Origin: Chryseobacterium glaciei
Lineage (GTDB): Bacteria > Bacteroidota > Bacteroidia > Flavobacteriales > Weeksellaceae
Length of the DNA stretch: 64,000 nucleotides
Assembly (NCBI RefSeq): GCF_001648155.1
Contig: NZ_CP015199.1
Span: forward strand, 2,242,501-2,306,500
Reading direction: 5' to 3'
Shown here: positions 9,420 to 19,220 of the stretch, piece after piece
Layout: each line of letters begins with the position of its first letter
Numbering within the stretch: the first letter of the stretch is position 1
Translations under genes and position numbers: made by a program
The notes under the pieces: generated by a model
Databases searched by the model: none
Told to the model about the DNA's origin: nothing
Seen by the model: the letters and a program-made list of their open reading frames with translations, nothing else

Positions 9420-9905
9420 ATGAAAACCTTAGCATTATTCATCGGGCTTTTTGTGGCAAATTTTGCTTTTGCACAACAAGATGTTGAAGAAAGAGACGAT
9501 ACTTTTACTTCGGAAAGCAATAAGAATCTTTTAAAAATAGATATCAAAGAGCCGTTATTGCAAATTGCGGCGAAAAACTGCAATGATTTTAAAGCTGCAG
9601 CTTTTGAAGGGGGAGTATTGGTTTATAAAGAAACATTGAGAAAATATATGTTTGATTATCTCAATTCTGATTTTTATGTCTTAAACGGTGATTTCAATTT
9701 TGTATTAACGATCGACCAAACTGGGAAAGTGACCAAAATTGAAGGATCTCCAAAAGTATCCAACAGTGAAGTCTTTTTTGATGACATGAAATATGTGGTG
9801 AGAAGAATCAAAAAAAACTGGATTCCTGCATCTTGCAACGGTCAGCCAATAACTTCTCAGGTTAAAATAAAAATGAATCTGTCATCTATTTCAACAGATC
9901 TGTAA
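9420..9905 (+). CDS. Secreted TonB C-terminal-like protein
   Basis: This 161-residue protein has a signal peptide ending FAFAQ (cleavage near 18) and one TonB_C-like domain in its second half. That part shows strand NFVLTIDQTGKVTKIEG, a helix near 120-140, then WIPASCNGQPI and a final strand. TonB itself has an N-terminal membrane anchor and a proline-rich spacer, both absent here, so this is probably a free periplasmic protein and not an energy transducer. The specific role is unknown. Two related genes follow with overlaps of 1 and 14 bases, and another relative lies beyond miaB. Confidence 0.75.
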   Translation: MKTLALFIGLFVANFAFAQQDVEERDDTFTSESNKNLLKIDIKEPLLQIAAKNCNDFKAAAFEGGVLVYKETLRKYMFDYLNSDFYVLNGDFNFVLTIDQTGKVTKIEGSPKVSNSEVFFDDMKYVVRRIKKNWIPASCNGQPITSQVKIKMNLSSISTDL

Positions 9906-10285
9906 TGAGAAAGTATATTATAATTCTATTTCTTTTCTTTTTTGGTTTCAAAGGTTTTTCGCAGGAAGTAAAAGCTGAATTTCCGGGTGGTGATGGGGCG
10001 TTTAAAACAGAATTTATGAATATGGTTCATGCCTACATAGATATTGCGCTGTATGCGATTCAAGGTGAAGTTACTTTTATCTTTAATATTGACGAAAAAG
10101 GTAAAACCAACAATCTGGATGTACTTCCAAAGTTTAAAAATAATGAGATGTTCATTGACGATATGAAGTACGCTATGAAAAAAGTAAAAAAGAAATGGAC
10201 ACCCGCCACAAAAGATGGAGTTCCCATTAATTCAAAATATATTTTGAAGGTTAATTTCAGTTCAAACACTTATGATCATGATTAA
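9905..10285 (+). CDS. Secreted TonB C-terminal-like protein
   Basis: This 126-residue relative of the preceding protein starts with a signal peptide (MRKYIIILFLFFFGF, cleavage after SQ near 20). One TonB_C-like domain follows: TFIFNIDEKGKTNNLDV, then a helix with DDMKYAMKKVKKKW, then TPATKDGVPI and a final strand. Its ATG overlaps the stop of the gene before it (TAATG). It looks like a tandem duplicate with a shorter N-terminus. Function unknown. Confidence 0.72.
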   Translation: MRKYIIILFLFFFGFKGFSQEVKAEFPGGDGAFKTEFMNMVHAYIDIALYAIQGEVTFIFNIDEKGKTNNLDVLPKFKNNEMFIDDMKYAMKKVKKKWTPATKDGVPINSKYILKVNFSSNTYDHD

Positions 10286-11012
10286 AAAAATATTTATTCT
10301 AATTTTTATTATCTCAATTAAATTACTGTATTCTCAGAATGAGGTTTTAGATGAATATCCTAAAAATGAATATTTTTACGAAGGCGGAGCAGTAAATTTT
10401 TACAAAGAAATACATGATTATCTTGAAAATAATAAGTTTTCTGAATGTGATGTTAAGGAAATATATCAGCCAAGAATTATTGTTACAAAAGATGCTGGTG
10501 TTAAGTTGGTGCAAGATGATGATACAGAAAATATAAAAAATAACAAATGCGCTTATGATTTGGCAAAGGAAGTTGTCAAAAATTTAAAACACTGGAAGCC
10601 TGCAGAAGTAAAAGGAAGGAAAATAGGAGCTTTGACAGAGTTTATTTTTTATCCAAAGGATCTAATGAGTAATTATAGGGAAAATTATAAAGCAGATAAC
10701 TTTGTAACACATGCGCAATATCCTGATGGAAATAAAGTTTTTTCGAAAGAGTTTCATGATAATTTCATGGTTCTTTTTGAGGATTATCATATCAATGGTG
10801 ATATTAATTTAGAGTTTTATATTGATAAAAATGGGCATATTGTAAATCCTAGAATCTACCCTGTAATTTTCGATAGAAAATTTAATATAGATTTTTTAAG
10901 AACTCTTTCACGATTAAAAAAAACTTGGAAACCAGCTTTATATTCTAATATTCCAATTAAAGAGAGGATTGGTATGCCTTTAAATTTTTCAATAACTTTT
11001 CTACAAAGATAA
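10272..11012 (+). CDS. Secreted protein with two TonB C-terminal-like domains
   Basis: After a signal peptide (ISIKLLYSQ) this 246-residue protein carries two TonB_C-like units. The first (about 65-130) has IIVTKDAGVKLV and KHWKPAEVKGRKIGA. The second (about 170-245) has NLEFYIDKNGHIVNPRIYP and KKTWKPALYSNIPI. The duplication is visible in the repeated WKPA motif. It overlaps the previous gene by 14 bases, and a second in-frame ATG at 10278 is an equally good start. The role is unknown, but it is likely made with its two upstream relatives. Confidence 0.7.
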   Translation: MIMIKKIFILIFIISIKLLYSQNEVLDEYPKNEYFYEGGAVNFYKEIHDYLENNKFSECDVKEIYQPRIIVTKDAGVKLVQDDDTENIKNNKCAYDLAKEVVKNLKHWKPAEVKGRKIGALTEFIFYPKDLMSNYRENYKADNFVTHAQYPDGNKVFSKEFHDNFMVLFEDYHINGDINLEFYIDKNGHIVNPRIYPVIFDRKFNIDFLRTLSRLKKTWKPALYSNIPIKERIGMPLNFSITFLQR

Positions 11013-11108
11013 CCCTGCCATTCTGGCACAATATTTTGTATCTTTGCAAACTAAACTATTTTTAGCATTGATATAAAACCCAATTTCTAAAATTTAATTT
11101 CTACAAAA

Positions 11109-12545
11109 GTGCAGGAAAAATATATAGACGAAACCAAGCAGGGAGAAGCTTTTGCGATTGCTGAAAGAGATGGGAATTCTAAAAAATTATTTTTAGAGAG
11201 CTATGGTTGTCAGATGAATTTCTCTGATTCTGAGATCGTTGCTTCTATTCTTAATGATCAGGGATACAATACCACTCTAAAAGTAGAAGAAGCAGATCTT
11301 ATCCTTTTAAATACATGTTCGATTCGTGAGAAAGCGGAGCAAACGGTGAGAATGCGTCTTGCTCAGTTCAAAAAACTGAAAAAAGAAAAACCCAACATGA
11401 CGGTTGGTGTTTTGGGCTGCATGGCGGAGAGATTAAAAACCAAGTTTTTAGAAGAAGAACAATTGGTTGATCTTGTGGTTGGCCCTGATGCTTACAGAGA
11501 TTTACCTAATCTTTTAAAAGAAACCGAAGACGGAAGAGATGCCATCAATGTAATTCTTTCTAAGGAAGAAACCTATGCAGATATAAACCCGGTTCGTTTG
11601 GGCGGAAATGGTGTTACAGCTTTCGTTACGATTACGAGAGGTTGTGATAATATGTGTACATTCTGTGTCGTTCCATTTACGAGAGGTAGAGAAAGAAGTC
11701 GTGATCCGCACTCAATTCTTGAAGAATGTAAAGGTCTTTGGGATAATGGATATAAAGAAATTACGCTTTTAGGACAAAACGTAGACTCTTACCTTTGGTA
11801 TGGAGGTGGACCTAAAAAAGATTTTGCCAAAGCATCTGAAATGCAGAAAGCTACAGCCGTTGATTTTGCACATTTGCTTGATCTTGTAGCTAAAGCAGTT
11901 CCTAATATGAGAATCAGATTCTCAACATCTAATCCTCAGGATATGAATTTGGATGTGTTCAGAATTATGGCGAAACACGACAATGTTTGCAATTACGTTC
12001 ACCTTCCCGTTCAAAGCGGAAGCAACAGAATGTTGGAAGCAATGAACAGACAGCATACTCGTGAAGAATATTTAGAATTAATTAATAAAGCGAAAGAAAT
12101 TGTTCCGGATATTTCTTTTTCTCAGGATATGATCATTGGTTTCTGCGGCGAAACGGAAGAAGATCATCAAGATACTTTAAGCCTGATGAAAGAAGTGGAA
12201 TATGACTACGGTTATATGTTCTCTTATTCAGAAAGACCGGGAACTCCTGCTCACAAGAAGATGGAAGACGATGTTCCGGCTGAGGTTAAACAAAGACGTC
12301 TGGCGGAAGTGATTGATTTACAGAGAGAATTGTCCAGACAAAGAATGGAAGGATATGTTGGACGTGTTCATCGTATTTTGATCGAAGGTGTTTCAAGAAA
12401 GAATGAAAAGCAATGGAAAGGAAGAAATTCTCAAAATGCCGTTTGCGTATTTGATATGCTTGAAGGACAAAAATTGGGTGACATTGTGGATGTTTTCGTT
12501 TTTGGGAATACGCAAGGCACACTTTTAGGGGAAACGGTTGTATAA
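11109..12545 (+). CDS. miaB: tRNA-2-methylthio-N6-dimethylallyladenosine synthase
   Basis: MiaB adds the methylthio group to i6A37 of tRNAs, using SAM and two Fe-S clusters. The N-terminal MTTase domain has [16 protein letters not shown] and GCMAERL, whose cysteines hold the auxiliary cluster. The radical-SAM motif is [10 protein letters not shown] near 178-187, and a TRAM domain ends the 478-residue protein. The reading frame has a GTG start at 11109 with no better upstream ATG. TATCTTTG at 11039-11046 is a plausible -7 box. It sits among unrelated small TonB-like genes. Confidence 0.95.
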   Translation: MQEKYIDETKQGEAFAIAERDGNSKKLFLESYGCQMNFSDSEIVASILNDQGYNTTLKVEEADLILLNTCSIREKAEQTVRMRLAQFKKLKKEKPNMTVGVLGCMAERLKTKFLEEEQLVDLVVGPDAYRDLPNLLKETEDGRDAINVILSKEETYADINPVRLGGNGVTAFVTITRGCDNMCTFCVVPFTRGRERSRDPHSILEECKGLWDNGYKEITLLGQNVDSYLWYGGGPKKDFAKASEMQKATAVDFAHLLDLVAKAVPNMRIRFSTSNPQDMNLDVFRIMAKHDNVCNYVHLPVQSGSNRMLEAMNRQHTREEYLELINKAKEIVPDISFSQDMIIGFCGETEEDHQDTLSLMKEVEYDYGYMFSYSERPGTPAHKKMEDDVPAEVKQRRLAEVIDLQRELSRQRMEGYVGRVHRILIEGVSRKNEKQWKGRNSQNAVCVFDMLEGQKLGDIVDVFVFGNTQGTLLGETVV

Positions 12546-12552
12546 ACTGCGA

Positions 12553-13062
12553 ATGAAAAACTTCCTATTCATATTATTTTTATTTCCACTGCTTACAAGT
12601 TGTCAGACAGAAAAAGCTGTCGTTTCAAAATATTCTGCTCACGTAGGTGATATTACCTTTGATGAGAAAATTGATGATCCTAAGTTTAAAAGATGTTTAA
12701 GCGAAGATTTTGGAATTCAATACTATAATGATTCTCAAGGATTTCAATATAAAGGAGAGAAAATTTCAATAGAAGAAAAATTAAAATCTTTAAATATTGA
12801 AGGAGATAAAAAACTAAAAGGATATATAACGGTTAGGTTTTTAGTAAATTGTGACGGAAAATCAGGGTTATTCAGGGTTCAGCAGATGAATCAAGAATAC
12901 AAAGAAACGGATGCTGATAAAGAGTTAACAGATCAGCTTCTTATTTTTACTAAAAATTTAAATGGCTGGATTCCAAAGAAATTAGATGGAAAAAAAGTAG
13001 ACTATTACCAATATTTAACGTATAAAATTGAAAATGGAAAAGTTTCAGAAATATTGCCTTAG
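12553..13062 (+). CDS. TonB C-terminal-like lipoprotein
   Basis: I chose ATG 12553, just after the miaB stop, because it starts directly with a lipoprotein signal (MKNFLFILFLFPLLTSC, lipid Cys17). The 169-residue product ends in a TonB_C-like unit: a strand GYITVRFLVNCDGKSG, a helix, and GWIPKKLDGKKVDYY. It is thus a lipid-anchored relative of the three proteins at 9.4-11 kb. Its end overlaps the next gene. Function unknown. Confidence 0.65.
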   Translation: MKNFLFILFLFPLLTSCQTEKAVVSKYSAHVGDITFDEKIDDPKFKRCLSEDFGIQYYNDSQGFQYKGEKISIEEKLKSLNIEGDKKLKGYITVRFLVNCDGKSGLFRVQQMNQEYKETDADKELTDQLLIFTKNLNGWIPKKLDGKKVDYYQYLTYKIENGKVSEILP

Positions 13063-13837
13063 TCTTTTAATTCTTGTTGTTTATACTAATTTACAATCTC
13101 AAGTTAACTGCAACACGATAGTTGGTGAAGATTGTAAAAAAGCTTGTGAAGTTTATAATTTTTTAGAATCACAGGGCCAAGGATATAAAGAATCACAGCA
13201 AGGATTTGACAAAGCCATAAAGCTTTGTCCTACTTTTTCCAATGCTTATAAAGAAAAAGCAGTTCCTTATTTGAAACGAGGAGAGTTTATTACTTGGAAA
13301 ATTCTTATTGATAAAGCCGTTGATTTAGATCCTAAAATGCATTTAGGATACAGAGGGTGGTGTAAATATCAATTTCTTAGAGATTATAAGGGAGCAATTG
13401 CTGATATTGAGGCTTTAGAAAAATTTTATCCAGTAGGATATTTAGGATATTCTGCAAATGGAGATTACGAATTGCACATTGCAAAAGCCATTTGTTATTC
13501 TGCGTTAGGAGAAAAAGAAAAAGCAATATCTATTATAGAGAGTCAATTGGCGAAAAAAGATCACAATGTTGGTTTTTATGATTACTACCAACTTGGTGTT
13601 ACTTATTTTGAGACTGGAAAATATGATAAAGCTCTAGAAAATTTTGAAAGACAAAGCAAAGAGAATGACTTTGCAGAAAATATATATTTTAAAAGTAAAG
13701 TTTCAAAAATTAGAAACAAAGATTATTTGGATTTAAAAAGGTTAGCATTGAAAACCTATGATGAGGGTAAAACCATGGAAGATGGCTATACTCATCATTT
13801 TAACAAAATTTACAGAAAACAAATTGAAGAACTGTAA
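13034..13837 (+). CDS. Secreted TPR protein
   Basis: From ATG 13034 the product has a signal peptide (LSLLILVVYTNLQSQ), a short Cys-containing segment (CNTIVGEDCKKAC), then helical repeats across about 45-235 in the TPR pattern, for example YDYYQLGVTYFETGKYDKAL. It overlaps the upstream lipoprotein by 29 bases, so the two are probably translated together. TPR proteins in this position usually act as periplasmic scaffolds. No specific partner can be named. Confidence 0.65.
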   Translation: MEKFQKYCLSLLILVVYTNLQSQVNCNTIVGEDCKKACEVYNFLESQGQGYKESQQGFDKAIKLCPTFSNAYKEKAVPYLKRGEFITWKILIDKAVDLDPKMHLGYRGWCKYQFLRDYKGAIADIEALEKFYPVGYLGYSANGDYELHIAKAICYSALGEKEKAISIIESQLAKKDHNVGFYDYYQLGVTYFETGKYDKALENFERQSKENDFAENIYFKSKVSKIRNKDYLDLKRLALKTYDEGKTMEDGYTHHFNKIYRKQIEEL

Positions 13838-13870
13838 ATAGAATTTAAATCAATAATCAAAAATTTACTT

Positions 13871-15163
13871 ATGAGTAACGACTTACAAAATATAAAGAAC
13901 CGCTTCGGAATTATCGGAAATTTTCCGGCTCTCAACCGTGCTTTAGAAAAATCTATTCAGGTAGCACCAACGGATATTTCCGTGTTGGTGATCGGTGAAA
14001 GTGGAGTGGGGAAAGAATTTATCCCGAAAATCATTCATTCAGAATCCAAAAGAAAACATCAGCCTTATATTGTTGTAAACTGTGGAGCAATTCCGGAAGG
14101 AACCATCGATTCCGAATTATTCGGACACGAAAAAGGAGCTTTTACAGGGGCAACAGGTACCAGAAAAGGTTATTTTGAAGTAGCAGACGGCGGAACGATT
14201 TTCCTTGATGAGGTTGGTGAACTTCCCTTACAGACGCAGGTTCGTCTTTTAAGAGTGCTGGAAAGTGGTGAATTTATGAAAGTGGGTTCTTCACAGGTTC
14301 AAAAAACGAACGTAAGAATTGTCGCAGCTACCAACGTCAACATGATGAAGGCAATTCATGACGGAAGATTCCGTGAAGATTTGTTTTATCGTTTAAATAC
14401 GGTACAAATAGATATGCCGCCTTTGAGAGAAAGAAAAGGAGATATTCATTTGTTATTCAGAAAGTTTGCCATCGATTTTGCCGAAAAATACAGAATGCCG
14501 GAATTGGAATTAGAACCAAACGCCGTTCATTATGTTGAAAATTATACTTTTCCGGGAAATGTTCGTCAGTTAAGAAACCTGGTTGAACAAATGACCGTGG
14601 TAGAGCGTGACAGAAGCGTAACGGTAGAAAAATTATCAGAATATATCCCAATGGAGACCCATTTGCCAATGGTGGTAAATGCTCCTAACAATCAGAAACA
14701 GAATGATTTCGGAAGCGAAAGAGAAATTATGTATAAAATTCTCTTCGATATGCGTAATGATATTAATGATTTAAAATCCTTAACTTCGGAACTGATAAAG
14801 AACAGAGGAACAGCAGATCTTAGCAATCAGGAAAAGAATCTGATCAGCAGAATTTATACTCCTGAGCCTCAGCAGGCAGCACCGGCAAGTTCTTTATTGT
14901 ATTTTGAAAATAATAATAATCCAACTGTTCAGACGCCGACCATTATATCAAATACTGATAATGATGACAGCTATGAAGATTTTGAAGACATTGAAATTGA
15001 GGAAAATAAACCTGAATCTCTGTCACTTCAAAACAATGAAAAAGATTTGATTATCAAAGCGTTGGATAAGCATAAAGGACGCAGGAACAAAGCGGCCGAT
15101 GAGTTGGGAATTTCACAAAGAACTTTATACAGAAAAATAAAACAATATAACCTAGAAGACTAA
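13871..15163 (+). CDS. Sigma-54-dependent transcriptional activator
   Basis: The protein has an AAA+ sigma-54 activator domain: Walker A GESGVGKE at 42-49, the sigma-54 contact loop GAFTGA at 89-94, FLDEVGELP as Walker B, and an R-finger region REDLFYRLN. A 140-residue variable linker and a Fis-type HTH (NKAADELGISQRTLYRKI) end it at 430 residues. There is no N-terminal receiver or GAF domain, so its activity must be controlled by other means. It heads a run of genes with lptE. The same order is familiar from other flavobacteria, though I have not compared genomes here. Confidence 0.88.
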   Translation: MSNDLQNIKNRFGIIGNFPALNRALEKSIQVAPTDISVLVIGESGVGKEFIPKIIHSESKRKHQPYIVVNCGAIPEGTIDSELFGHEKGAFTGATGTRKGYFEVADGGTIFLDEVGELPLQTQVRLLRVLESGEFMKVGSSQVQKTNVRIVAATNVNMMKAIHDGRFREDLFYRLNTVQIDMPPLRERKGDIHLLFRKFAIDFAEKYRMPELELEPNAVHYVENYTFPGNVRQLRNLVEQMTVVERDRSVTVEKLSEYIPMETHLPMVVNAPNNQKQNDFGSEREIMYKILFDMRNDINDLKSLTSELIKNRGTADLSNQEKNLISRIYTPEPQQAAPASSLLYFENNNNPTVQTPTIISNTDNDDSYEDFEDIEIEENKPESLSLQNNEKDLIIKALDKHKGRRNKAADELGISQRTLYRKIKQYNLED

Positions 15164-15170
15164 ACTAACC

Positions 15171-15869
15171 ATGGATTTTGACTTAATTATTAAAAGAGGA
15201 TACAATTTTAACATCGGAAAATACGTTTCAGACGGATTTGAACTTTTCAAAAAAGATATTGGAGGATTTATAGTGGCCACAATTCTTGCAATTGTAATGA
15301 GTATAATTCCTTTTTGCGGATTATTGGCATTAGGAAATTTTTATAAAATTTGCAGAAAAGTAGATGCAGGAGAAAAAGTTCAGGCCGGTGATATTTTTGA
15401 TTTTACAGATTTTTGGGTGTATTTCAAATTTATGATTTTGCTTTTTGTGGCAATTTTCATATTGATGATTCCTATTCAAGTGTCTATGGTTCCAATGATT
15501 ATGGCAGCAAAATATGGTGACGGTACAGGCGATGTCGGGACAGCATTATTTGCAAGCGGAATGGGAGTTTGGATGATCCTTTTTATATTGCTGATATTTG
15601 CATTTGCAATTTCTTTTTACTTTGTACAGCCGTTGATTTCGATTTACAGAGTGCAAAGTGTAAGAAAAGCGTATTCACTTTCTTGGAAAATTGCTAAGAA
15701 AAACTTCTTTATGATATTGGTTTTCAGCCTTGTTGTTGGAGTAATTTCAGAATTAGGAATCATAGCTTGCGGAATCGGGATACTTTTTACTGCGCCAATC
15801 GGGATCTGTATTAAATATGTCAGCTTTAAAGATATTTTAGAAACGCAAAATCAAAAGCAGGGTTTATGA
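15171..15869 (+). CDS. Multi-pass membrane protein
   Basis: This 232-residue inner-membrane protein has about five hydrophobic spans (near 30-60, 85-110, 125-155, 175-200 and 200-215). It resembles DUF975/DUF4013-like proteins in layout only. It starts 7 bases after the sigma-54 activator, and its TGA stop overlaps the lptE ATG, so it belongs to that operon. Function not recognised. Confidence 0.6.
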   Translation: MDFDLIIKRGYNFNIGKYVSDGFELFKKDIGGFIVATILAIVMSIIPFCGLLALGNFYKICRKVDAGEKVQAGDIFDFTDFWVYFKFMILLFVAIFILMIPIQVSMVPMIMAAKYGDGTGDVGTALFASGMGVWMILFILLIFAFAISFYFVQPLISIYRVQSVRKAYSLSWKIAKKNFFMILVFSLVVGVISELGIIACGIGILFTAPIGICIKYVSFKDILETQNQKQGL

Positions 15870-16393
15870 TAAGTAAAATGAAAATTATATTTGGATTTGT
15901 AATTCTTACATTGTTTCAGCAGTGTTATTCTTTTACGGGTTCATCTTTAACGGACGAAAAAACGGTACAGATCAATGAATTTCCGAATAATGCTGCCTTG
16001 GTGAATCCTGCCTTGTCACAGCAGTTTTCAACGGATATTCAGAACAGATTTTTACAAAGAACGACGTTAAAAGGAACCAAAGAAAATCCTGATATTTTGA
16101 TCGAAGGAGAAATCTCAGATTATTCTATAACACCGACTACGATTGGGTCAAATTCTACGACCAATCAAACGACGGGAGGAATTGTTCAGGATTCTCAAAA
16201 TAAATTAACAATCACAGTGAAAGTACATTATGAAAACAAAGTCCATCCGGATTCAAGTTTCGACAGGACCTATTCTGATGAAGCGGTTTTCAACAGTAAC
16301 TTATCACAATCAGATATAGAGGCTTCACAGGTGAAGATTGCAACAGATAGAATCATTAACAAGATATTTAACGATATTGTAGCGAATTGGTAA
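15866..16393 (+). CDS. lptE: LPS assembly lipoprotein LptE
   Basis: LptE is the outer-membrane lipoprotein that plugs the LptD barrel during LPS export. The product has a lipoprotein signal (lipid Cys20 in LFQQC), then the family core with INEFPNNA, FSTDIQNRF and PDILIEGEISDY, and ends in a helix with DRIINKIFNDIVANW. The length of 175 residues is normal for Bacteroidota. The start at 15866 overlaps the upstream stop (ATGA). A second ATG at 15878 would keep the signal peptide. It is followed at 1 base by the acidic protein gene. Confidence 0.85.
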   Translation: MISKMKIIFGFVILTLFQQCYSFTGSSLTDEKTVQINEFPNNAALVNPALSQQFSTDIQNRFLQRTTLKGTKENPDILIEGEISDYSITPTTIGSNSTTNQTTGGIVQDSQNKLTITVKVHYENKVHPDSSFDRTYSDEAVFNSNLSQSDIEASQVKIATDRIINKIFNDIVANW

Positions 16394-16394
16394 A

Positions 16395-18554
16395 ATGAAT
16401 CCAAGAGTTTTAGAATTATTAAAGAACCCCAAAAATATACAGTCAGAAGATCTTAATCTTTTGAAAGAGGAGATCAATTCTTTTCCTTATATTCAAAATA
16501 TCAGAGCATTACATCTGTATGGGATTCATCTTTATGATAAAGAAAATTATCAGAAAGAGCTTTCTACAACGGCTGCTTATACAACGGATAAGAAAATTCT
16601 TTATCAGTTGATTAACGGTAAAATTAAGCAAAAGCCAAAACCCGAAATTATTGAAGAGCAAAAGCCTTTGGTTTCTGCAAATACTTTCAAATATATTTAT
16701 AAAAGCAGCAGTTTTCCTATTAAAAGAGAGGAAAAAGAGCAACAACAGATCATCAAGGAAGAGCAAGCCGAACAGATCGTTAAAGATAAAAAGCACGAGG
16801 AAGCATTTCTTCTTCAGGCTCAAATCATACCGGAAATTAAGCATCTTCATGTAGATGGTGAAAGAAACCGCATCCTGTTTGAAGGTGAAGAAAACTTTCT
16901 TAATGACGATACTTTGGAAACAATTGATTTGGAATCTACTTTAGAGTCAGGATCTATTGTTACTCAAAAAGCTGAAAAGAAAGAAGTAGAAGAGGTGATT
17001 GATGAAGTTGAAGATATTCAGGAAGAACCAATTTCTGAGGAAGTTCAGCAAGAAAATCCTGTTGAAGAAATTTCAGAATTTACTCCAGAAACAATCATTA
17101 ATGAAGAGAAAGTAGATTCAATAGCAGAGGAAGAAAAAATTGATGATGAAGCTGATGTCAGCTACCATGAAATAGAACCTTCTTTAACTGAAAGTGAGCT
17201 TAAAGAAGATCATTTAGTTGAAGAAAACGATGCGGTTTCTTTTGAAAATGAAGAACTTAATGAAGTTGAAGCTAAAATAGAATTTACTCCCGAAGAAATC
17301 ATCAATGAAGAAGAAATTACTTCAGAAAGTGAAACAGAAAAGGTAAATAATGATGCTGAATTAAGTTTCCACGGAACAGATTCTTTCCTTCCTGACGTTA
17401 AAATTCAATCCAATACTGTTGAAGAAACTGTAAGCGAAGAAATTCCTCAGCCAAACATCAACAAACATGAAGATGAAATGCGACGCTTGATTGAAGAGGT
17501 TGAGAAAAAAATGAAAACGGTAAAGGTTTCTTCTGAACAAAAAGAAACTGAACCTGAAATTTCAGGACATGAAATAAGTTTTGCAGAAACTCAAAGTTTT
17601 AATGTTGAAGAACCTGCAAAAGAGAAAATTGAAGAAAAAACTGAGGAAGAGAAACCTGAATTAGTTGAAAATAAACCTGAAGAGGTTGAACCAGTTGAAG
17701 AAACTGTAAACGAAGAACTTCCAGAAGAAAAACCTGTCGCAGAAGCTCCACAAGAAGTTAAATCCGCATGGAAACCAATGAGCCTTGAGTCTCACGTTCC
17801 GGATTCTTTACTTAATAAATCAACAGAAACTCCTCAGCCAAAAGTTGAAGAGGTAAAAGAAGAAGCTCCAAAACAGGAAGAAATTGTACCTCAGGCAGAA
17901 GAAGTAGAGCTTCCTAAAGAAAATTCAGAGGAAATCGAAGCTATTGAAGAGCCTGTTGTCGAACGAAAAATTAAAAGACCTGAAACTGTAGAAGAAGACG
18001 AGGAAGAGGAAGAAGCTCCGGCTTTAAATGTTTCTTTCTTTAATTCAGATATTATTTCAAGCTGGGCAGTTGATGCCAATAAAGCTAAAGAAGAGCAGCA
18101 AAAGGAAAAAGAGGAGATCGTAGAAATTCCTGCCGAAAAGATAAATCCTATAGACAGCAATGTTCCCGGATTTATCAATACATGGCAAAGCTGGTTGAAA
18201 ATCGACAGACCATCTGATGAAACAGAAGAAACTGTAGAAGATGTTGAGCCGATAGAAGAAGCAGAACCTGTAGATAAAGTAAAAACTGAAATTAAAAATA
18301 AGGTTATTGAATCTTTCATAGAAAATAACCCTAAAATTTCTCAGCTAAAAGATGAAGTTAATTTCGTTGTGAAAGAAAAAACGGATGATATTTCACATCT
18401 AATGACAGAAACTCTGGCGACTCTGTATTTCGAACAAAAATTGTACACAAAAGCGATCAAAGCTTTCAATATATTAATAACCAAACATCCTGAAAAGAAA
18501 GAATATTTTGAAGGAAAAATTCAAGAAATCAAGGATATTCGAGGGAAAAACTAA
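16395..18554 (+). CDS. Large acidic protein with C-terminal TPR-like unit
   Basis: This 719-residue protein has three parts. A helical N-terminus (1-75) has TPR-like spacing. A very long Glu/Val/Pro-rich, low-complexity middle (about 150-600) has imprecise repeats such as FTPEEIINEE and EPVEETVNEE. A short C-terminal TPR-like unit (about 665-719) contains TLYFEQKLYTKAIKAF. No signal peptide or membrane span is visible, so it is probably cytoplasmic. It starts one base after lptE. Function is not known. The acidic middle suggests a disordered spacer. Confidence 0.7.
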   Translation: MNPRVLELLKNPKNIQSEDLNLLKEEINSFPYIQNIRALHLYGIHLYDKENYQKELSTTAAYTTDKKILYQLINGKIKQKPKPEIIEEQKPLVSANTFKYIYKSSSFPIKREEKEQQQIIKEEQAEQIVKDKKHEEAFLLQAQIIPEIKHLHVDGERNRILFEGEENFLNDDTLETIDLESTLESGSIVTQKAEKKEVEEVIDEVEDIQEEPISEEVQQENPVEEISEFTPETIINEEKVDSIAEEEKIDDEADVSYHEIEPSLTESELKEDHLVEENDAVSFENEELNEVEAKIEFTPEEIINEEEITSESETEKVNNDAELSFHGTDSFLPDVKIQSNTVEETVSEEIPQPNINKHEDEMRRLIEEVEKKMKTVKVSSEQKETEPEISGHEISFAETQSFNVEEPAKEKIEEKTEEEKPELVENKPEEVEPVEETVNEELPEEKPVAEAPQEVKSAWKPMSLESHVPDSLLNKSTETPQPKVEEVKEEAPKQEEIVPQAEEVELPKENSEEIEAIEEPVVERKIKRPETVEEDEEEEEAPALNVSFFNSDIISSWAVDANKAKEEQQKEKEEIVEIPAEKINPIDSNVPGFINTWQSWLKIDRPSDETEETVEDVEPIEEAEPVDKVKTEIKNKVIESFIENNPKISQLKDEVNFVVKEKTDDISHLMTETLATLYFEQKLYTKAIKAFNILITKHPEKKEYFEGKIQEIKDIRGKN

Positions 18555-18575
18555 GGTTTAAAAAAAGAAAATATA

Positions 18576-18608
18576 AAAAATGCTGAGTCCTAAAGATTCA
18601 GCATTTTT
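18576..18608. terminator. Bidirectional terminator
   Basis: ATGCTGA (18580-18586) pairs with TCAGCAT (18598-18604), flanked by A runs on the left and T runs on the right. It lies between convergent genes and can serve both. Confidence 0.8.
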
Positions 18609-18611
18609 GTT

Positions 18612-19220
18612 TTATGTATTATTGACGACATTTTTCTTACTTCTCAATTTTCGCCATGCCTTTCGTCCGTAAACGACAACGAGAATAACTAAAATTATAG
18701 CGAAGATTCCGGCCAAAATAGGCATTGCCATTGCTAAAACAGTCATAATTCCCGCTCCTGCTGTTTCTGTAGTTCCAACAACTGAATTTCCGAGTCCGCC
18801 TGTGGTGGCTGTAGAAGCTGCCCGAAGTCCTGCAAACCCCGAACTTATGGTTGCTGCTGTTCCTCCTCCCGCGATCAAAGCCAAAGCCCATTGCGGAAAA
18901 GTTCCCAAATCTGCGAACTGACTCGCAAACAAAACAGATCCGGCAACAGTCGCCATCGGAACAGAGATCGTATCCAATAAATGATCGATGAACGGAATAT
19001 AATAAGCGAGGATCTCAGCTACCGTAGCAATTCCGGTTGTGATAAGTGTCGGAAGGCCGGAAAGCCATTCAAAGTTCTCATTCGTCGGAATCCAATGCAG
19101 ATATGAAGCCAGACTTACCGCAAACATCGGAAGAAAAACTCTGAAGCCGGTCGCAGCAGCCAGTCCGATACCGATAAATGCACTCAGAACATAAGGTAAA
19201 AAGGGAATATGATCTAACAT
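18612..19220 (-). CDS. DUF4126 family membrane protein
   Basis: This 202-residue protein is rich in Gly/Ala with several hydrophobic spans, a GFRVFLPMFAVSLASY segment near 25-40 and a charged KAWRKLRSKK tail, all typical of DUF4126 proteins. It is predicted to be an inner-membrane protein of unknown function. It stands alone between the terminator at 18.6 kb and rnpA. Confidence 0.75.
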   Translation of the reverse strand: MLDHIPFLPYVLSAFIGIGLAAATGFRVFLPMFAVSLASYLHWIPTNENFEWLSGLPTLITTGIATVAEILAYYIPFIDHLLDTISVPMATVAGSVLFASQFADLGTFPQWALALIAGGGTAATISSGFAGLRAASTATTGGLGNSVVGTTETAGAGIMTVLAMAMPILAGIFAIILVILVVVYGRKAWRKLRSKKNVVNNT

